Assembly (NCBI RefSeq): GCF_001441165.1
Contig: NZ_CP013126.1
Coordinates: forward strand, 2,447,551 to 2,511,550
Reading direction: 5' to 3'
DNA from: Acidipropionibacterium acidipropionici
GTDB lineage: Bacteria; Actinomycetota; Actinomycetes; Propionibacteriales; Propionibacteriaceae
DNA: 64,000 nucleotides
Part shown: positions 45,465 to 56,565 of the stretch, piece by piece
How the letters are laid out: each line of letters begins with the position of its first letter
Numbering within the stretch: position 1 is the stretch's first letter
Translations under genes and position numbers: made by a program
The notes under the pieces: generated by a model
Seen by the model: the letters and a program-made list of their open reading frames with translations, nothing else
What the model was told of the DNA's origin: nothing
Database searches by the model: none

Positions 45465-47045
45465 GTGTTCGACACACTCCAGGACCGACTCGCCGCGACC
45501 TTCAAGGGGCTGCGCGGCAAGGGGCGTCTCACCGACGCCGACATCGACGCCACAGCCCGGCAGATCCGGATCGCGCTGCTGGAGGCCGACGTCAACCTCG
45601 GCGTCGTCAAGGAGTTCGTCGCCGCCGTCAAGCAGCGCTGCCGCGGCGAGGAGCTGTCCAAGGCCCTCAACCCGACCCAGCAGATCATCAAGATCGTCAA
45701 CGAGGAGCTCGTCGAGATCCTCGGCGGGCAGACCCGCACCGTCCGGTTCGCCAAGAACCCGCCCACCGTGATCATGCTCGCCGGCCTCCAGGGCGCCGGA
45801 AAGACCACCCTGGCCGGCAAGCTCGCACGGTGGTTCAAGGACGAGGGCCACTCGCCGCTGCTGGCGGCCTGCGATCTGCAGCGGCCCAATGCGGTGACCC
45901 AGTTGCAGGTCGTCGGGGAACGGGCCGGGGTCCACGTCTTCGCACCCGAGCCCGGCAACGGCGTCGGGGATCCGGTGCAGGTGGCCCGCGATTCGGTCGA
46001 GGAGGCCCGGCACAAGCTCTACGACGTCCTCATCATCGACACCGCCGGCCGGCTGGGCGTCGATGCCGAGCTGATGCAGCAGGCCGCCGACATCAAGGCC
46101 GCCACCACCCCCTCGGAGACCCTCTTCGTCGTCGACGCGATGATCGGCCAGGACGCCGTGAACACCGCGGTCGCCTTCCAGGAGGGGGTGGGCTTCGACG
46201 GGGTCGTGCTCACCAAGCTCGACGGCGACGCCCGCGGCGGCGCGGCGCTGTCCATCGCCAGGGTGGTCGGCAAGCCGATCATGTTCGCATCCTCGGGGGA
46301 GGGGCTCAAGGACTTCGACGTCTTCCACCCCGACCGGATGGCCTCGCGGATCCTCGACATGGGCGACATGCTCACCCTCATCGAGCAGGCCGAGAAGGCC
46401 TTCGACAAGGAGCAGTCCCAGGCGGCCGCCGAGAAGCTCATGGCCGGCAAGGGCCAGTTCGGCCTCGACGACTTCCTCGGACTGATGCGCCAGATGCGCC
46501 AGATGGGCCCGATGTCCAAGATCATGGGGATGCTGCCCGGGGTGGGGCAGATGAAATCGGTCACCGACATCGACGAGCGCGAGGTCGACCGGATTGAGGC
46601 GATCATCTGCGCCATGACGCCGGCGGAGCGGGCCGACGTCGGAATCCTCAACGGATCGCGACGGGCCAGGATCGCCAAAGGTACCGGGGTGGAGGTGCGC
46701 GACGTCAACAACCTCGTCAACCGCTTCGTCGACGCCCGCAAGATGATGAACCAGATGAGCCAGGGCATGGGCGGCGGCATGATGGGCTCGATGGCCAGGC
46801 ACGGCGCCAAGCAGCAGAAGAAGAAGCAGCAGAAGCGCCGCAAGGGGTCCTCCGGGAACCCGGCCAAGCGGGCCGCCCAGGAGAAGGGGGCCCGCCAGCC
46901 GGCGGCGCAGCCGACCGGCAACCCGTTCGGCACGCCGGGCGGGGCTCCCCAGTCTCAGGAGGATCTGCAGAAGGCGATGGCCGACTTCCGGATGACCCCT
47001 GAGATGGAGAAGATGTTCAAGCAGGGGGACAAGGGCCCGCGCTGA
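45465..47045 (+). CDS. ffh: Signal recognition particle protein Ffh
   Basis: A 526-residue Ffh/SRP54 GTPase that binds signal sequences and 4.5S RNA. The NG domain has GLQGAGKTTLAGKLARW, DTAGRLGVDAEL, and TKLDGDARGGAAL. The Met-rich M domain has MRQMRQMGPMSKIMGMLPGVGQM. An extended basic, Gln/Lys-rich C-terminus (about 430-526) is typical of actinobacteria. The start is GTG at 45465 after GAAGGAACCAGCCC. The amidohydrolase gene begins one base after the stop, the standard actinobacterial order before rpsP. Confidence 0.97.
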   Translation: MFDTLQDRLAATFKGLRGKGRLTDADIDATARQIRIALLEADVNLGVVKEFVAAVKQRCRGEELSKALNPTQQIIKIVNEELVEILGGQTRTVRFAKNPPTVIMLAGLQGAGKTTLAGKLARWFKDEGHSPLLAACDLQRPNAVTQLQVVGERAGVHVFAPEPGNGVGDPVQVARDSVEEARHKLYDVLIIDTAGRLGVDAELMQQAADIKAATTPSETLFVVDAMIGQDAVNTAVAFQEGVGFDGVVLTKLDGDARGGAALSIARVVGKPIMFASSGEGLKDFDVFHPDRMASRILDMGDMLTLIEQAEKAFDKEQSQAAAEKLMAGKGQFGLDDFLGLMRQMRQMGPMSKIMGMLPGVGQMKSVTDIDEREVDRIEAIICAMTPAERADVGILNGSRRARIAKGTGVEVRDVNNLVNRFVDARKMMNQMSQGMGGGMMGSMARHGAKQQKKKQQKRRKGSSGNPAKRAAQEKGARQPAAQPTGNPFGTPGGAPQSQEDLQKAMADFRMTPEMEKMFKQGDKGPR

Positions 47046-47046
47046 G

Positions 47047-48225
47047 ATGACCGAGGATCCCCGGGCCTCCGCGCCGCTCTTCCACACCCACACCCACGAC
47101 GGGTCGACCCACACCCATGTCGATCCGGCGGCCTTCGAGCGCCTGGCGCCGGCCGAGGATCTGAGGATCCGCGGTGTCGTGCTGCCCGAGGGGCGGGAGC
47201 GGGACCTGTGGATCCACGACGGGGTGCTCGTCGAGGGCCCGCTGGCGGGCGCCCGGACGCTGGCCACCGACTGCTGGGTGATGGCCGGGCTGGTCGACGC
47301 CCACAACCACATCGGGCTGGGCTCGGGAGGAGCGGTGAGCCACGAGGAGGCGGAGCAGCAGGCCGTCACCGAGAGCCGGGCCGGGACCCTGCTCATCCGG
47401 GACGCCGGATCGCCGGTCGACACCCACTGGGTCGATGACCGCGACGACCTTCCCCGGATCATCCGTGCCGGACGACACATCGCCCGACCGAAGCGCTACA
47501 TCCGCAACTACGCCGCCGAGATCGACCCGGAGGATCTGGTCGCCGAGGTCGACCGCCAGGCCAGGGCCGGTGACGGCTGGGTGAAGCTGGTGGGGGACTG
47601 GATCGACCGTGCCGAGGGGGACCTGGCGCCGCTGTGGCCCCAGGACGTCGCCGCACGGGCGATCGACCGCGCCCACCAGCTCGGCGCCCGGGTGACCGCC
47701 CACTGCTTCTCGGAGGAGGCCCCCGCCCAGCTGGTGGCCGCCGGCATCGACGGCATCGAGCACGGGACCGGGCTCACCGACGAGACCATCTCGCAGATGG
47801 CGGTCCGCGGCGTGGCCCTGGTCCCGACGCTGGTCAACATCGAGAACTTCCCGTCGATCGCGGCCTCCGCCGACGGCAGGTTCCCCGTCTACGCGGCCCA
47901 CATGCGCCACCTCTACGCCCACAACCGGGAGACGATCGGCAAGGCCGTGGACGCCGGGGTGCCCGTCTACGCCGGCACCGATGCCGGGGGCACCGTGCTG
48001 CACGGCCTGGTCGCCGACGAGGTGAGCATGCTCGCCGAGATCGCAGGTTCCGACTATGCCCTGGGAGCCGCCTCCTGGCGGGCGAGGGAATGGCTGGGCG
48101 GGGAGGGCCTGGAGGTCGGGGACTCCGCCGACCTGCTCGTCCTGGGCTCGGACCCGCGCGCCGACGTCTCGGTGCTGCACCACCCCGACCACATCGTGCT
48201 GCGCGGGAGAGTACTGATTGGATAG
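47047..48225 (+). CDS. Amidohydrolase family protein with His-rich N-terminus
   Basis: A 392-residue metal-dependent amidohydrolase of the type usually found between ffh and rpsP in actinobacteria. Metal ligands are visible: DAHNHIG (about residue 84), H in VTAHCF, H in GIEHGTGL, and D in YAGTDAGG. Substrate unknown; homologs are annotated as imidazolonepropionase-like. Unusually, the N-terminus is histidine-rich, HTHTHDGSTHTH (about 13-24), a possible metal-binding tail. The stop is followed at once by a hairpin and by a five-copy tandem repeat array. Confidence 0.85.
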   Translation: MTEDPRASAPLFHTHTHDGSTHTHVDPAAFERLAPAEDLRIRGVVLPEGRERDLWIHDGVLVEGPLAGARTLATDCWVMAGLVDAHNHIGLGSGGAVSHEEAEQQAVTESRAGTLLIRDAGSPVDTHWVDDRDDLPRIIRAGRHIARPKRYIRNYAAEIDPEDLVAEVDRQARAGDGWVKLVGDWIDRAEGDLAPLWPQDVAARAIDRAHQLGARVTAHCFSEEAPAQLVAAGIDGIEHGTGLTDETISQMAVRGVALVPTLVNIENFPSIAASADGRFPVYAAHMRHLYAHNRETIGKAVDAGVPVYAGTDAGGTVLHGLVADEVSMLAEIAGSDYALGAASWRAREWLGGEGLEVGDSADLLVLGSDPRADVSVLHHPDHIVLRGRVLIG

Positions 48226-48226
48226 A

Positions 48227-48244
48227 GGAGGGGACGACCCCTCC
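48227..48244 (+). terminator. Hairpin after the amidohydrolase gene, member of a shared 3'-end element
   Basis: A 7-bp stem (GGAGGGG/CCCCTCC, loop ACGA) immediately after the stop and overlapping the first tandem repeat unit. A closely similar hairpin follows sdhB at 54386-54407. Confidence 0.6.
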
Positions 48245-48553
48245 ACGGTCGCTGCGCTCCCTGCCACCCCGAGCGGGTCAAGACTGCGATCGTGTCCGAC
48301 GATCCCTCCACGGTCGCTGCGCTCCCTGCCACCCCGAGCGGGTCAAGACTGCGATCGTGTCCGACGACCCCTCCACGGTCGCTGCGCTCCCTGCCACCCC
48401 GAGCGGGTCAAGACTGCGATCGTGTCCGACGACCCCTCCACGGTCGCTGCGCTCCCTGCCACCCCGAGCGGGTCAAGACTGCGATCGTGTCCGACGATCC
48501 CTCCACGGTCGCTGCGCTCCCTGCCACCCCGAGCGGGTCAAGCCTGCGATTAC
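48241..48553. repeat. Five tandem 65-bp direct repeats
   Basis: Units begin at 48241, 48306, 48371, 48436 and 48501 (CTCCACGGTCGCTGCGCTCC). They are almost identical, alternating GAC/GAT just before CCCTCC, and the last degenerates after GGTCAAG. The period, 65, is not a multiple of three, so no protein repeat is encoded. There are no spacers, so this is not a CRISPR. The array fills the gap between the amidohydrolase gene and the rpsP promoter (candidate -10 CAGAAT at 48574-48579). Confidence 0.95.
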
Positions 48554-48726
48554 GTCCTGCTGCGGTCTTGTGGCAGAATGACGAGAGCTTCTGCCCGGCC
48601 GGTACCCTCTCATGCCGTTCGGGCGGTCCACCCGGAGTCGCCGACGGGCCTCACACCGATCGACGGCACCATCCGTTCTTCCCGGGACCACACTCCCGGG
48701 TGATCCCAATAGGAGAATCCACACAC

Positions 48727-49128
48727 GTGGCTACCAAGATTCGTCTGAAGCGTCTGGGCAAGATCCGCACCCCCCACTACCGTGTCGTCGTCATGGACTC
48801 GCGGACCAAGCGCAACGGTCGCGCCATCGAGGAGATCGGCCAGTACCACCCCAAGAACGATCCGTCGATCATCTCCATCGACTCCGAGCGCGCGCAGTAC
48901 TGGCTCGGCGTCGGCGCCCAGCCCACTGAGGCCGTCGTGGCCCTGCTGAAGCGCACCGGTGACTGGCAGAAGTTCACCGGCTCGAAGGCCCCCGCCGGAG
49001 TCGACCCGCAGCCCGTCAAGGCCGACAAGGACGAGCTCTTCAACGCCGCCCTCGCCGAGCCCGACGACGCCCCCAAGGCTGCGCCGAAGAAGGCCGAGGA
49101 GGCCCCCGCCGAGAAGGACGAGGCCTGA
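48727..49128 (+). CDS. rpsP: 30S ribosomal protein S16
   Basis: A 133-residue S16 with the canonical core [25 protein letters not shown] and the segment [14 protein letters not shown]. It has a C-terminal Ala/Lys/Glu/Pro extension (about 105-133) that is usual in actinobacteria. The GTG at 48727 follows AGGAGAATCCACAC. An open frame runs upstream through the repeats but is not coding. It heads the rpsP-khpA-rimM-trmD operon. The candidate -10 is CAGAAT (48574-48579), the same hexamer as upstream of rplS. Confidence 0.96.
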   Translation: MATKIRLKRLGKIRTPHYRVVVMDSRTKRNGRAIEEIGQYHPKNDPSIISIDSERAQYWLGVGAQPTEAVVALLKRTGDWQKFTGSKAPAGVDPQPVKADKDELFNAALAEPDDAPKAAPKKAEEAPAEKDEA

Positions 49129-49129
49129 C

Positions 49130-49384
49130 ATGCTGGCCGACGCGCTTGAGCACCTCGTCTCCGGCATCGTGGCCAATCCGGACGACGTGCGCGTCCGCGA
49201 GAAGGACCTGCGCCGCGGCCGGATGCTCGAGGTGCGCGTCAACCCGTCGGACATCGGCAAGGTGATCGGCCGGCAGGGCCGTACGGCCTCGTCGCTGCGC
49301 ACGGTCGTCGACGCTCTGGCCGGCGACGAGCAGGTGCGCGTCGACTTCGTCGATGTCGACCGGCGGGGCGGACGCCGTCGCTGA
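49130..49384 (+). CDS. khpA: KH-domain RNA-binding protein KhpA
   Basis: An 84-residue protein consisting of a single KH domain, with the GXXG loop in KVIGRQGRTASSLRTVV. KhpA/YlqC proteins bind RNA broadly and are linked to division and ribosome biogenesis. The gene follows rpsP by one base and precedes rimM. The family's place in the rpsP-trmD operon is conserved. The ATG at 49130 is fixed by the coupling to rpsP. Confidence 0.92.
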   Translation: MLADALEHLVSGIVANPDDVRVREKDLRRGRMLEVRVNPSDIGKVIGRQGRTASSLRTVVDALAGDEQVRVDFVDVDRRGGRRR

Positions 49385-49412
49385 GCGTCCTCGATCCGTC
49401 GACAGAACATCT

Positions 49413-49445
49413 GAGCGGCCGTGGCCCGAGAGGCCACGGCCGCTC
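49413..49445 (+). terminator. Intra-operon hairpin between khpA and rimM
   Basis: A 14-bp perfect stem (GAGCGGCCGTGGCC and complement, loop CGAGA) with no U-tract, 28 bp before rimM. It could attenuate or process the message between the ribosomal-protein half and the rRNA/tRNA-modification half of the operon. Confidence 0.6.
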
Positions 49446-49472
49446 ATGTCATCACCTACCAGGAGAAGAAGC

Positions 49473-50006
49473 GTGAGTGAACCCGTCGAGGTGGTCGTGG
49501 CCCGGATCGGGCGCCCGCACGGACTGCGCGGAGAGGTGACCGTCCGGCTCATCACCGACGAGCCCGACAGAAGATTCGCCCACGGGGCCCGGCTGCGCGT
49601 CGCAGGTTCCGGCGACGCGCTCACCGTCGACTCCTGGCGGAGGGTCTCGGGCAGCGTGCTGCTGAGCTTCTCCGAGATCGGCGACCGCACCGCCGCCGAG
49701 AAATTGCAGGGCAAGCAGCTCAGCGCACGTGTGGACGCCGATGAGCGCCCCTCCTCCGCCGAGGAGTACTACGACCGGCAGCTGCGCGGACTGGAGGTAC
49801 GCGATCCCCGGGGACGGGCCATCGGCCGGGTCACCGACGTCCTGCACCTGCCCGCCCAAGACCTTCTGTCGGTCGACGTCGACGGCACCGAGCGCCTCGT
49901 GCCCTTCGTCGAGGCGCTGGTCCCCGAGGTCGACCTGGAGGCCGGGACGCTCACCGTCGCCGACGTCGGCGGGCTGGTCGACGACGACGCCGAGGAGGCC
50001 CGCTGA
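49473..50006 (+). CDS. rimM: Ribosome maturation factor RimM
   Basis: A 177-residue RimM that acts in 30S head maturation with S19. The N-terminal domain starts [20 protein letters not shown] and the PRC-barrel C-terminal domain shows [13 protein letters not shown] and [24 protein letters not shown]. The GTG at 49473 is preceded by CAGGAGAAGAAGC. An intrinsic-terminator-like hairpin lies between khpA and this gene. trmD follows after two bases. Confidence 0.95.
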   Translation: MSEPVEVVVARIGRPHGLRGEVTVRLITDEPDRRFAHGARLRVAGSGDALTVDSWRRVSGSVLLSFSEIGDRTAAEKLQGKQLSARVDADERPSSAEEYYDRQLRGLEVRDPRGRAIGRVTDVLHLPAQDLLSVDVDGTERLVPFVEALVPEVDLEAGTLTVADVGGLVDDDAEEAR

Positions 50007-50008
50007 CC

Positions 50009-50761
50009 GTGGCGACCCCCATCAGGCTGGACTACATCTCCATCTTCCCCGAGTACTTCGACGTCCTGCACATCTCACTGCTCGGCAGGGCGGTCGAGCA
50101 CGGTCTGGTCGACGTGCGCTCCCACGACCTGCGCACCTGGACCCACGACCGCCACCGCACCGTCGACGACACCCCCTGCGGTGGCGGAGCCGGAATGGTC
50201 ATGAAACCCGACCCGTGGGGGGAGGCCTTCGACGAGCTGCTGGGCACCGAGCCGGACGCCGACGTCCACATCGTCATCCCCACCCCGTCCGGCCACCCCT
50301 TCCGCCAGCAGATCGCCGCCGACCTGTCGGACGCCCGCCGCATCGTCTTCTGCTGCGGCCGCTACGAAGGCATCGATCACCGTGTCATCGAGTACGCCTC
50401 CCGGCGATGGACCGTTCACGAGCTGAGTCTGGGGGACTACGTCCTCAACGGGGGAGAGGTGGCCGCGCTGGCGATCACCGAGGCCGTGGTCCGCCTGATC
50501 CCCGGAGTGATCGGCAATCCCGAGTCGCTCACCGAGGAGTCCTACTCCGCAGGCCAGGAGGGTCTGCTGGAGTACCCCGTCTACACCCGGCCGATCAGCT
50601 GGCGGGGCCATGACGTCCCCGAGGTGCTCATGAGCGGCCACCACGGCCGGATCGCGGCCTGGCGCCACGACCGGTCGGTCGCGATCACCGCCGAGCGCAG
50701 GCCTGACCTCCTCGGCGGGCCGGACGGCGGCCAGGAGCCGACTCAGCCGGTCAGAAGCTGA
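50009..50761 (+). CDS. trmD: tRNA (guanine(37)-N(1))-methyltransferase TrmD
   Basis: A 250-residue TrmD, a SPOUT-class enzyme methylating G37 of tRNAs and so preventing +1 frameshifts. The start [20 protein letters not shown], the [18 protein letters not shown] segment, the knot-forming [14 protein letters not shown] and [17 protein letters not shown] are all present. Start GTG at 50009 is two bases after rimM. In most relatives rplS follows; here sdhCAB is inserted between. Confidence 0.96.
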   Translation: MATPIRLDYISIFPEYFDVLHISLLGRAVEHGLVDVRSHDLRTWTHDRHRTVDDTPCGGGAGMVMKPDPWGEAFDELLGTEPDADVHIVIPTPSGHPFRQQIAADLSDARRIVFCCGRYEGIDHRVIEYASRRWTVHELSLGDYVLNGGEVAALAITEAVVRLIPGVIGNPESLTEESYSAGQEGLLEYPVYTRPISWRGHDVPEVLMSGHHGRIAAWRHDRSVAITAERRPDLLGGPDGGQEPTQPVRS

Positions 50762-50855
50762 GCGCTGGCTGCGCAAGTGACCAGCCGGGCATCCGGTGGG
50801 CGAACTTCTGTGCGCCAATATGGGGGGTCGTTACCCGTTCGCGTTCGCTGTTGGC

Positions 50856-50867
50856 TATGGTGTCGCC
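50856..50867 (+). promoter_or_regulatory. Leaderless-type promoter of sdhC
   Basis: TATGGT at 50856-50861, six bases (GTCGCC), then the GTG at 50868. No Shine-Dalgarno sequence precedes the start. Confidence 0.6.
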
Positions 50868-51583
50868 GTGGCGACTACAACACTTAGTACTCATCAGAGA
50901 GCGGTGCGGTCGAGCGTCGCGGCGAAGGCCCTCATGGCCGTCACCGGGCTCTTCCTGATCATCTTCCTGCTCTTCCATATGTTCGGTAACCTCAAGATCA
51001 TCGGTGGTGCCGACCAGTTCAACCACTACGCGGCGTTTCTGCGCGAGATCCTGAACCCGATCCTGCCCGGAGACACCTTCCTGTGGCTCTTCAGGCTGGT
51101 CCTGGTGCTCGCCGTCGTGCTGCACATCTGGTCCGCGGTCCGCGTGACCAAGCAGAACCACAGGGGCAGCGGCGGCGCCGGGAGGTACTCGATCAAGAAG
51201 TCCCTCTCGCCGAACAACACCTACGCGGCGCGGACCATGATCTGGAGCGGCATCATCGTCGTGCTCTTCGTGATCATGCACCTGCTGCAGTTCACGATCG
51301 CTCCGGACTTCTTCAACAACCCGCACAGCGGTCCTGACGGTCGCGCCGGGATGGTCTACACCGCCTTCGGCAACTGGATCTTCCTGATCGTCTACCTGAT
51401 CGCCATCGCCGCTGTCTGCGCCCACGTCAGCCACGGTTTCTGGAGCGCCTTCGCCACCCTCGGCGTCAACGTCTCCGGAGTCGCCCGCAAGATCATCCGG
51501 GTCTGCTCCTGGCTCGTCGGGTTCGTCATCTTCGTCGGCTTCATGCTGCCGCCGTTCCTCATCTTCTTCGGGGTGCTCAACTG

Positions 51584-51584
<1 letters not shown>
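50868..51584 (+). CDS. sdhC: Succinate dehydrogenase/fumarate reductase cytochrome b subunit
   Basis: A 238-residue cytochrome b of the single-subunit (B. subtilis-like, di-heme) type, anchoring the enzyme and passing electrons to menaquinone. Five hydrophobic helices are visible, with histidines that could ligate heme in [22 protein letters not shown] and AHVSHGFW. In propionibacteria this complex serves as fumarate reductase in the Wood-Werkman cycle and as succinate dehydrogenase under oxygen. The GTG at 50868 is placed by the TATGGT six bases upstream; this removes 24 residues of non-homologous sequence. The last base overlaps the ATG of sdhA. Confidence 0.93.
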
Positions 51585-53604
<2,020 letters not shown>

Positions 53605-53608
<4 letters not shown>

Positions 53609-54378
53609 AAATCAATCTGCGCATCTGGCGCCAGCGCAACACCCAGGAGCAGGGGCGTCTGGTCGAGTACACCCTCGACGGCGTGTCGGGAGACATGTCC
53701 TTCCTGGAGATGCTGGACCTGCTCAACGAGCAGCTCACCGAGCGCGGCGAGGACCCGGTCGCCTTCGACTCCGACTGCCGCGAGGGCATCTGCGGCCAGT
53801 GCGGCGTCGTCATCAACGGGGTGCCGCACGGCGGCCAGGGTGTGGCCCAGCCGGTCCGCACCACGACCTGCCAGCTCCACATGCGGTCCTTCGCCGACGG
53901 CTCCACCATCACGATCGAGCCCTGGAAGGCCGCCGCCTTCCCGGTCCTGCGTGACCTGGTCGTCGACCGCACCGCTCTGGACAACGTCATCGCCGCCGGC
54001 GGCTACATCTCGGTGAACACCGGTGCCGCCCCCGACGCCCACGCCGTCCAGATCAACAAGAAGCGCTCCGACCGCTCCTTCGACGCCGCCACCTGCATCG
54101 GCTGCGGCGCATGCGTCGCGGCCTGCCCCAACGGCTCCTCGATGCTCTTCACCTCCGCGAAGATCACCCACCTGGCCATGCTCCCGCAGGGCCAGCCCGA
54201 GCGGGTCCGCCGGGTCAAGGCCATGGTCGCCCAGCAGGACGCCGAGGGCTTCGGAGGCTGCACCAACATCGGTGAGTGCGCCTCGGTCTGCCCCAAGGGC
54301 ATCCCGCTGGAGTCGATCAGCCAGCTCAACCGGGACCTCATCGCCTCGCTGTTCAAGCACGACGGCAAGGATGACTGA
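53605..54378 (+). CDS. sdhB: Succinate dehydrogenase/fumarate reductase iron-sulfur subunit
   Basis: A 257-residue iron-sulfur subunit linking FAD to heme/menaquinone. The [2Fe-2S] cysteines are in [15 protein letters not shown] and TTCQLHMR. The [4Fe-4S] and [3Fe-4S] ligands are in [16 protein letters not shown] and [15 protein letters not shown]. The start is GTG at 53605, overlapping the sdhA stop, with an AGAGGAG ribosome-binding site inside sdhA. It is the last gene of sdhCAB, followed by a hairpin. Confidence 0.96.
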
Positions 54379-54620
54379 GTAGTCAGAGGAGGGGACAACC
54401 CCTCCTCGCTCGCCAGGGCTCGCTGCCTCCCCGAACGGATCGGGTCAGGTCGGCGGGCCCTGGTGCGTCCGGGCGGATTGGGAAGCTCAGGGGTGGATGT
54501 GACAGAATGGGCGACTGTGCCTGTCACCGTCGGCTCCTGCCACGGGGGGATCGTCCAACGGGACGGGCTGTCAGACATCACGCGAACCAGGTGACCTGTG
54601 GCACCGGCGAAGGAAAACTC
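54379..54620 (+). promoter_or_regulatory. sdhB-rplS intergenic region with rplS promoter
   Basis: No gene seen. It holds the sdhB 3' hairpin (54386-54407), further sequence of the same repeat family, and a candidate -10 CAGAAT at 54503-54508 identical to the one before rpsP, followed by a leader of about 110 nt. Confidence 0.45.
54386..54407 (+). terminator. Hairpin after sdhB, second copy of the shared 3'-end element
   Basis: A 9-bp stem (GAGGAGGGG/CCCCTCCTC, loop ACAA), eight bases after the sdhB stop. The sequence and its CGCTCG.../CGCTGC... tail resemble the element after the amidohydrolase gene. Confidence 0.65.
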
Positions 54621-54974
54621 ATGAGCAACGTCATCCAGGACATCGACAAGGCCTCGATGCGAGAGGACATCCCCGACTTCCGCTCCGGAGACACCATCCG
54701 GGTCTACGTGAAGGTCGTCGAGGGCAACCGGTCCCGTGTCCAGCTGTTCACCGGCGTCGTCATCTCCCGCACCGGCGGCGGCATCCAGGAGGCGTTCACC
54801 GTCCGCAAGCAGAGCTTCGGCACCGGTGTCGAGCGCACCTTCCCGCTGCACTCCCCGATCATCGACCACATCGAGGTCGAGCGCGAGGGCCGGGTCCGCC
54901 GCGCGAAGCTGTACTACCTGCGCGGGCTGCGCGGCAAGGCCGCCAAGATCAAGGAGAAGCACGCGAACCGCTGA
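54621..54974 (+). CDS. rplS: 50S ribosomal protein L19
   Basis: A 117-residue L19 at the 30S-50S interface. Diagnostic segments are [40 protein letters not shown] and the C-terminal [17 protein letters not shown]. The ATG at 54621 follows GCGAAGGAAAACTC; upstream codons in the same frame are leader sequence. It has its own terminator and is no longer next to trmD because sdhCAB intervenes. Confidence 0.96.
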   Translation: MSNVIQDIDKASMREDIPDFRSGDTIRVYVKVVEGNRSRVQLFTGVVISRTGGGIQEAFTVRKQSFGTGVERTFPLHSPIIDHIEVEREGRVRRAKLYYLRGLRGKAAKIKEKHANR

Positions 54975-54987
54975 TCTCGTGCACTCC

Positions 54988-55023
54988 CAGTGAGGGCCCC
55001 CGCTCCGGCGGGGGCCCTCACTG
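54988..55023 (+). terminator. Terminator after rplS
   Basis: A 16-bp perfect stem (CAGTGAGGGCCCCCGC and complement, loop TCCG), 14 bp after the rplS stop. The lepB -10 candidate TAAACT follows near 55037. Confidence 0.85.
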
Positions 55024-55103
55024 CGCATCAGGCGTGACTAAACTGCGGGTGGCGTCGAGCGCGCGGGAGAGTCCCACGGCTGCGCGCCCGGCAAGGAAGA
55101 CCT

Positions 55104-55898
55104 GTGGCACACGAGCGACGAGAATCCGGGCGCCCCACCGACGACCGGCAGGAGCCGGTCTCCGGATGGCAGAAGTTCCGAAGCGGGGTCACTGAGCTCG
55201 CCCTCATCGTGGTCGGCGCGCTGGTGATCTCCTCGGTGATCCGGGCCTTCGTCGGCCAGCTCTTCGTGATCCCCTCCGGTTCGATGGAGCAGACCCTGGA
55301 GATCGGCGACCGCGTCGTGGCGATGAAGACTGCCGACTTCAAACGCGGCGACATCGTCGTCTTCAAGGATTCCCAGCACTGGCTGGGGGCCGCCCCCGCC
55401 GAGCGCTCCGCCGGCGGCAAGTTCCTGGAGTTCGTCGGCCTGCTGCCCAACACCAGTTCGAACTACCTCATCAAGCGCGCCATCGGGATGCCCGGCGACA
55501 CCGTGGCCTGCTGCGATCCGAAGGGTCGCGTCACGGTCAACGGGAAGGCCCTCGACGAGTCGGCCTACCTGTACCGGCTCGACGGGCAGACGGTGGCCCC
55601 ATCCAGCATGTCCTTCAAGGTCGTCGTCCCCGCCGGGCGGATCTTCGTGATGGGCGACCACCGCAACGAATCCGGAGACTCCCGGTACCATCTCGACGAC
55701 GTCGCCACCGGCGAATACCGGGGGTCCGCCGCCTTCATACCCGTCGACGACGTCGTCGGCCCGGCACGGGCGATCTTCGTCCCCCTGTCGCGGTTCCGGG
55801 TGCTGCACATCCCCGACACCTTCTCCGGCGTCCCCCAACCGAGCGCCGCCGCCCCCCGCAAGGCCCAGATCTGCACCGGGGACGCATGCTCCCCCTGA
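55104..55898 (+). CDS. lepB: Signal peptidase I
   Basis: A 264-residue type I signal peptidase. One transmembrane helix (LALIVVGALVISSVIRAFVG, about 33-52) is followed by the catalytic serine in IPSGSMEQTLEIGDRV, the catalytic lysine in NYLIKRAIGMPGD, and the box E motif GDHRNESGDSRYH. It removes signal peptides from exported proteins at the outer face of the membrane. The GTG at 55104 follows GCAAGGAAGACCT. It sits in the standard rplS-lepB-rnhB order. Confidence 0.95.
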   Translation: MAHERRESGRPTDDRQEPVSGWQKFRSGVTELALIVVGALVISSVIRAFVGQLFVIPSGSMEQTLEIGDRVVAMKTADFKRGDIVVFKDSQHWLGAAPAERSAGGKFLEFVGLLPNTSSNYLIKRAIGMPGDTVACCDPKGRVTVNGKALDESAYLYRLDGQTVAPSSMSFKVVVPAGRIFVMGDHRNESGDSRYHLDDVATGEYRGSAAFIPVDDVVGPARAIFVPLSRFRVLHIPDTFSGVPQPSAAAPRKAQICTGDACSP

Positions 55899-55929
55899 GT
55901 CCGGCACGACGGCGTCCCCGGGCGCCACG

Positions 55930-56565
55930 ATGAGGATGGGACCGGGGCCACGGGGGCCCGAGAGGCTGCTCGGCCGGGCCGGACTGGGCCCGGTCGCCGG
56001 ATGCGACGAGGCCGGACGCGGGGCCTGCGCGGGCCCCCTGGTCGCGGCGGCGGCGATCCTGGAGGACGGGCCCGCCGGTCGCATCGAGGGCCTCGACGAC
56101 TCCAAGAAACTCACGCCGCGTGCTCGGGAACGTTGCTTCGAGCGCATTCTGGAACGCGCCCGGGCCGTCGCCTGGGTGCAGATACCGGCACGGGAGTGCG
56201 ATCGACTGGGCATCCAGGAGGCCGACATCCAGGCCCTGAGGAGGGCCGTCGCCAGGCTGGCGGTGCGTCCCGGCTACGTGATCAGCGACGGATTCCCGGT
56301 CGACGGGCTCGACTGCCCCGGCCTGGGGATGTGGAAGGGAGACGCCACCTGCGCCTGCGTGGCCGCCGCCTCGGTCGTCGCCAAGGTGGTGCGAGATCGC
56401 ATCATGGTGGCACTCGACGACGAGCTGCCCGGCTACGGATTCGCGATCCACAAGGGTTATGGCACCGCGATGCACCAGGAGCGGCTGAACCTGCTCGGGC
56501 CGAGCCCCCAGCACCGGCTCTCATACTCCAATGTGGCGGCCTCGGCTAGAGTTCACTCATCATGA
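55930..56565 (+). CDS. rnhB: Ribonuclease HII
   Basis: A 211-residue RNase HII, which removes ribonucleotides from DNA and RNA primers. The catalytic acidic residues are in AGCDEAGRGACAGPL and SDGFPVDG, with DDSKKLTPRAR and GDATCACVAAASVVAKVVRD downstream. The ATG at 55930 is the first after lepB and gives a short Pro/Gly-rich start; an alternative ATG at 55936 lies close by. The stop overlaps the start of the DUF2469 gene. Confidence 0.94.
   Translation: MRMGPGPRGPERLLGRAGLGPVAGCDEAGRGACAGPLVAAAAILEDGPAGRIEGLDDSKKLTPRARERCFERILERARAVAWVQIPARECDRLGIQEADIQALRRAVARLAVRPGYVISDGFPVDGLDCPGLGMWKGDATCACVAAASVVAKVVRDRIMVALDDELPGYGFAIHKGYGTAMHQERLNLLGPSPQHRLSYSNVAASARVHSS

Noticed and set aside
48241-48553. 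Five regular repeats that could be taken for a CRISPR array.
   Set aside because: Units are contiguous with no unique spacers, so it is a plain tandem repeat.
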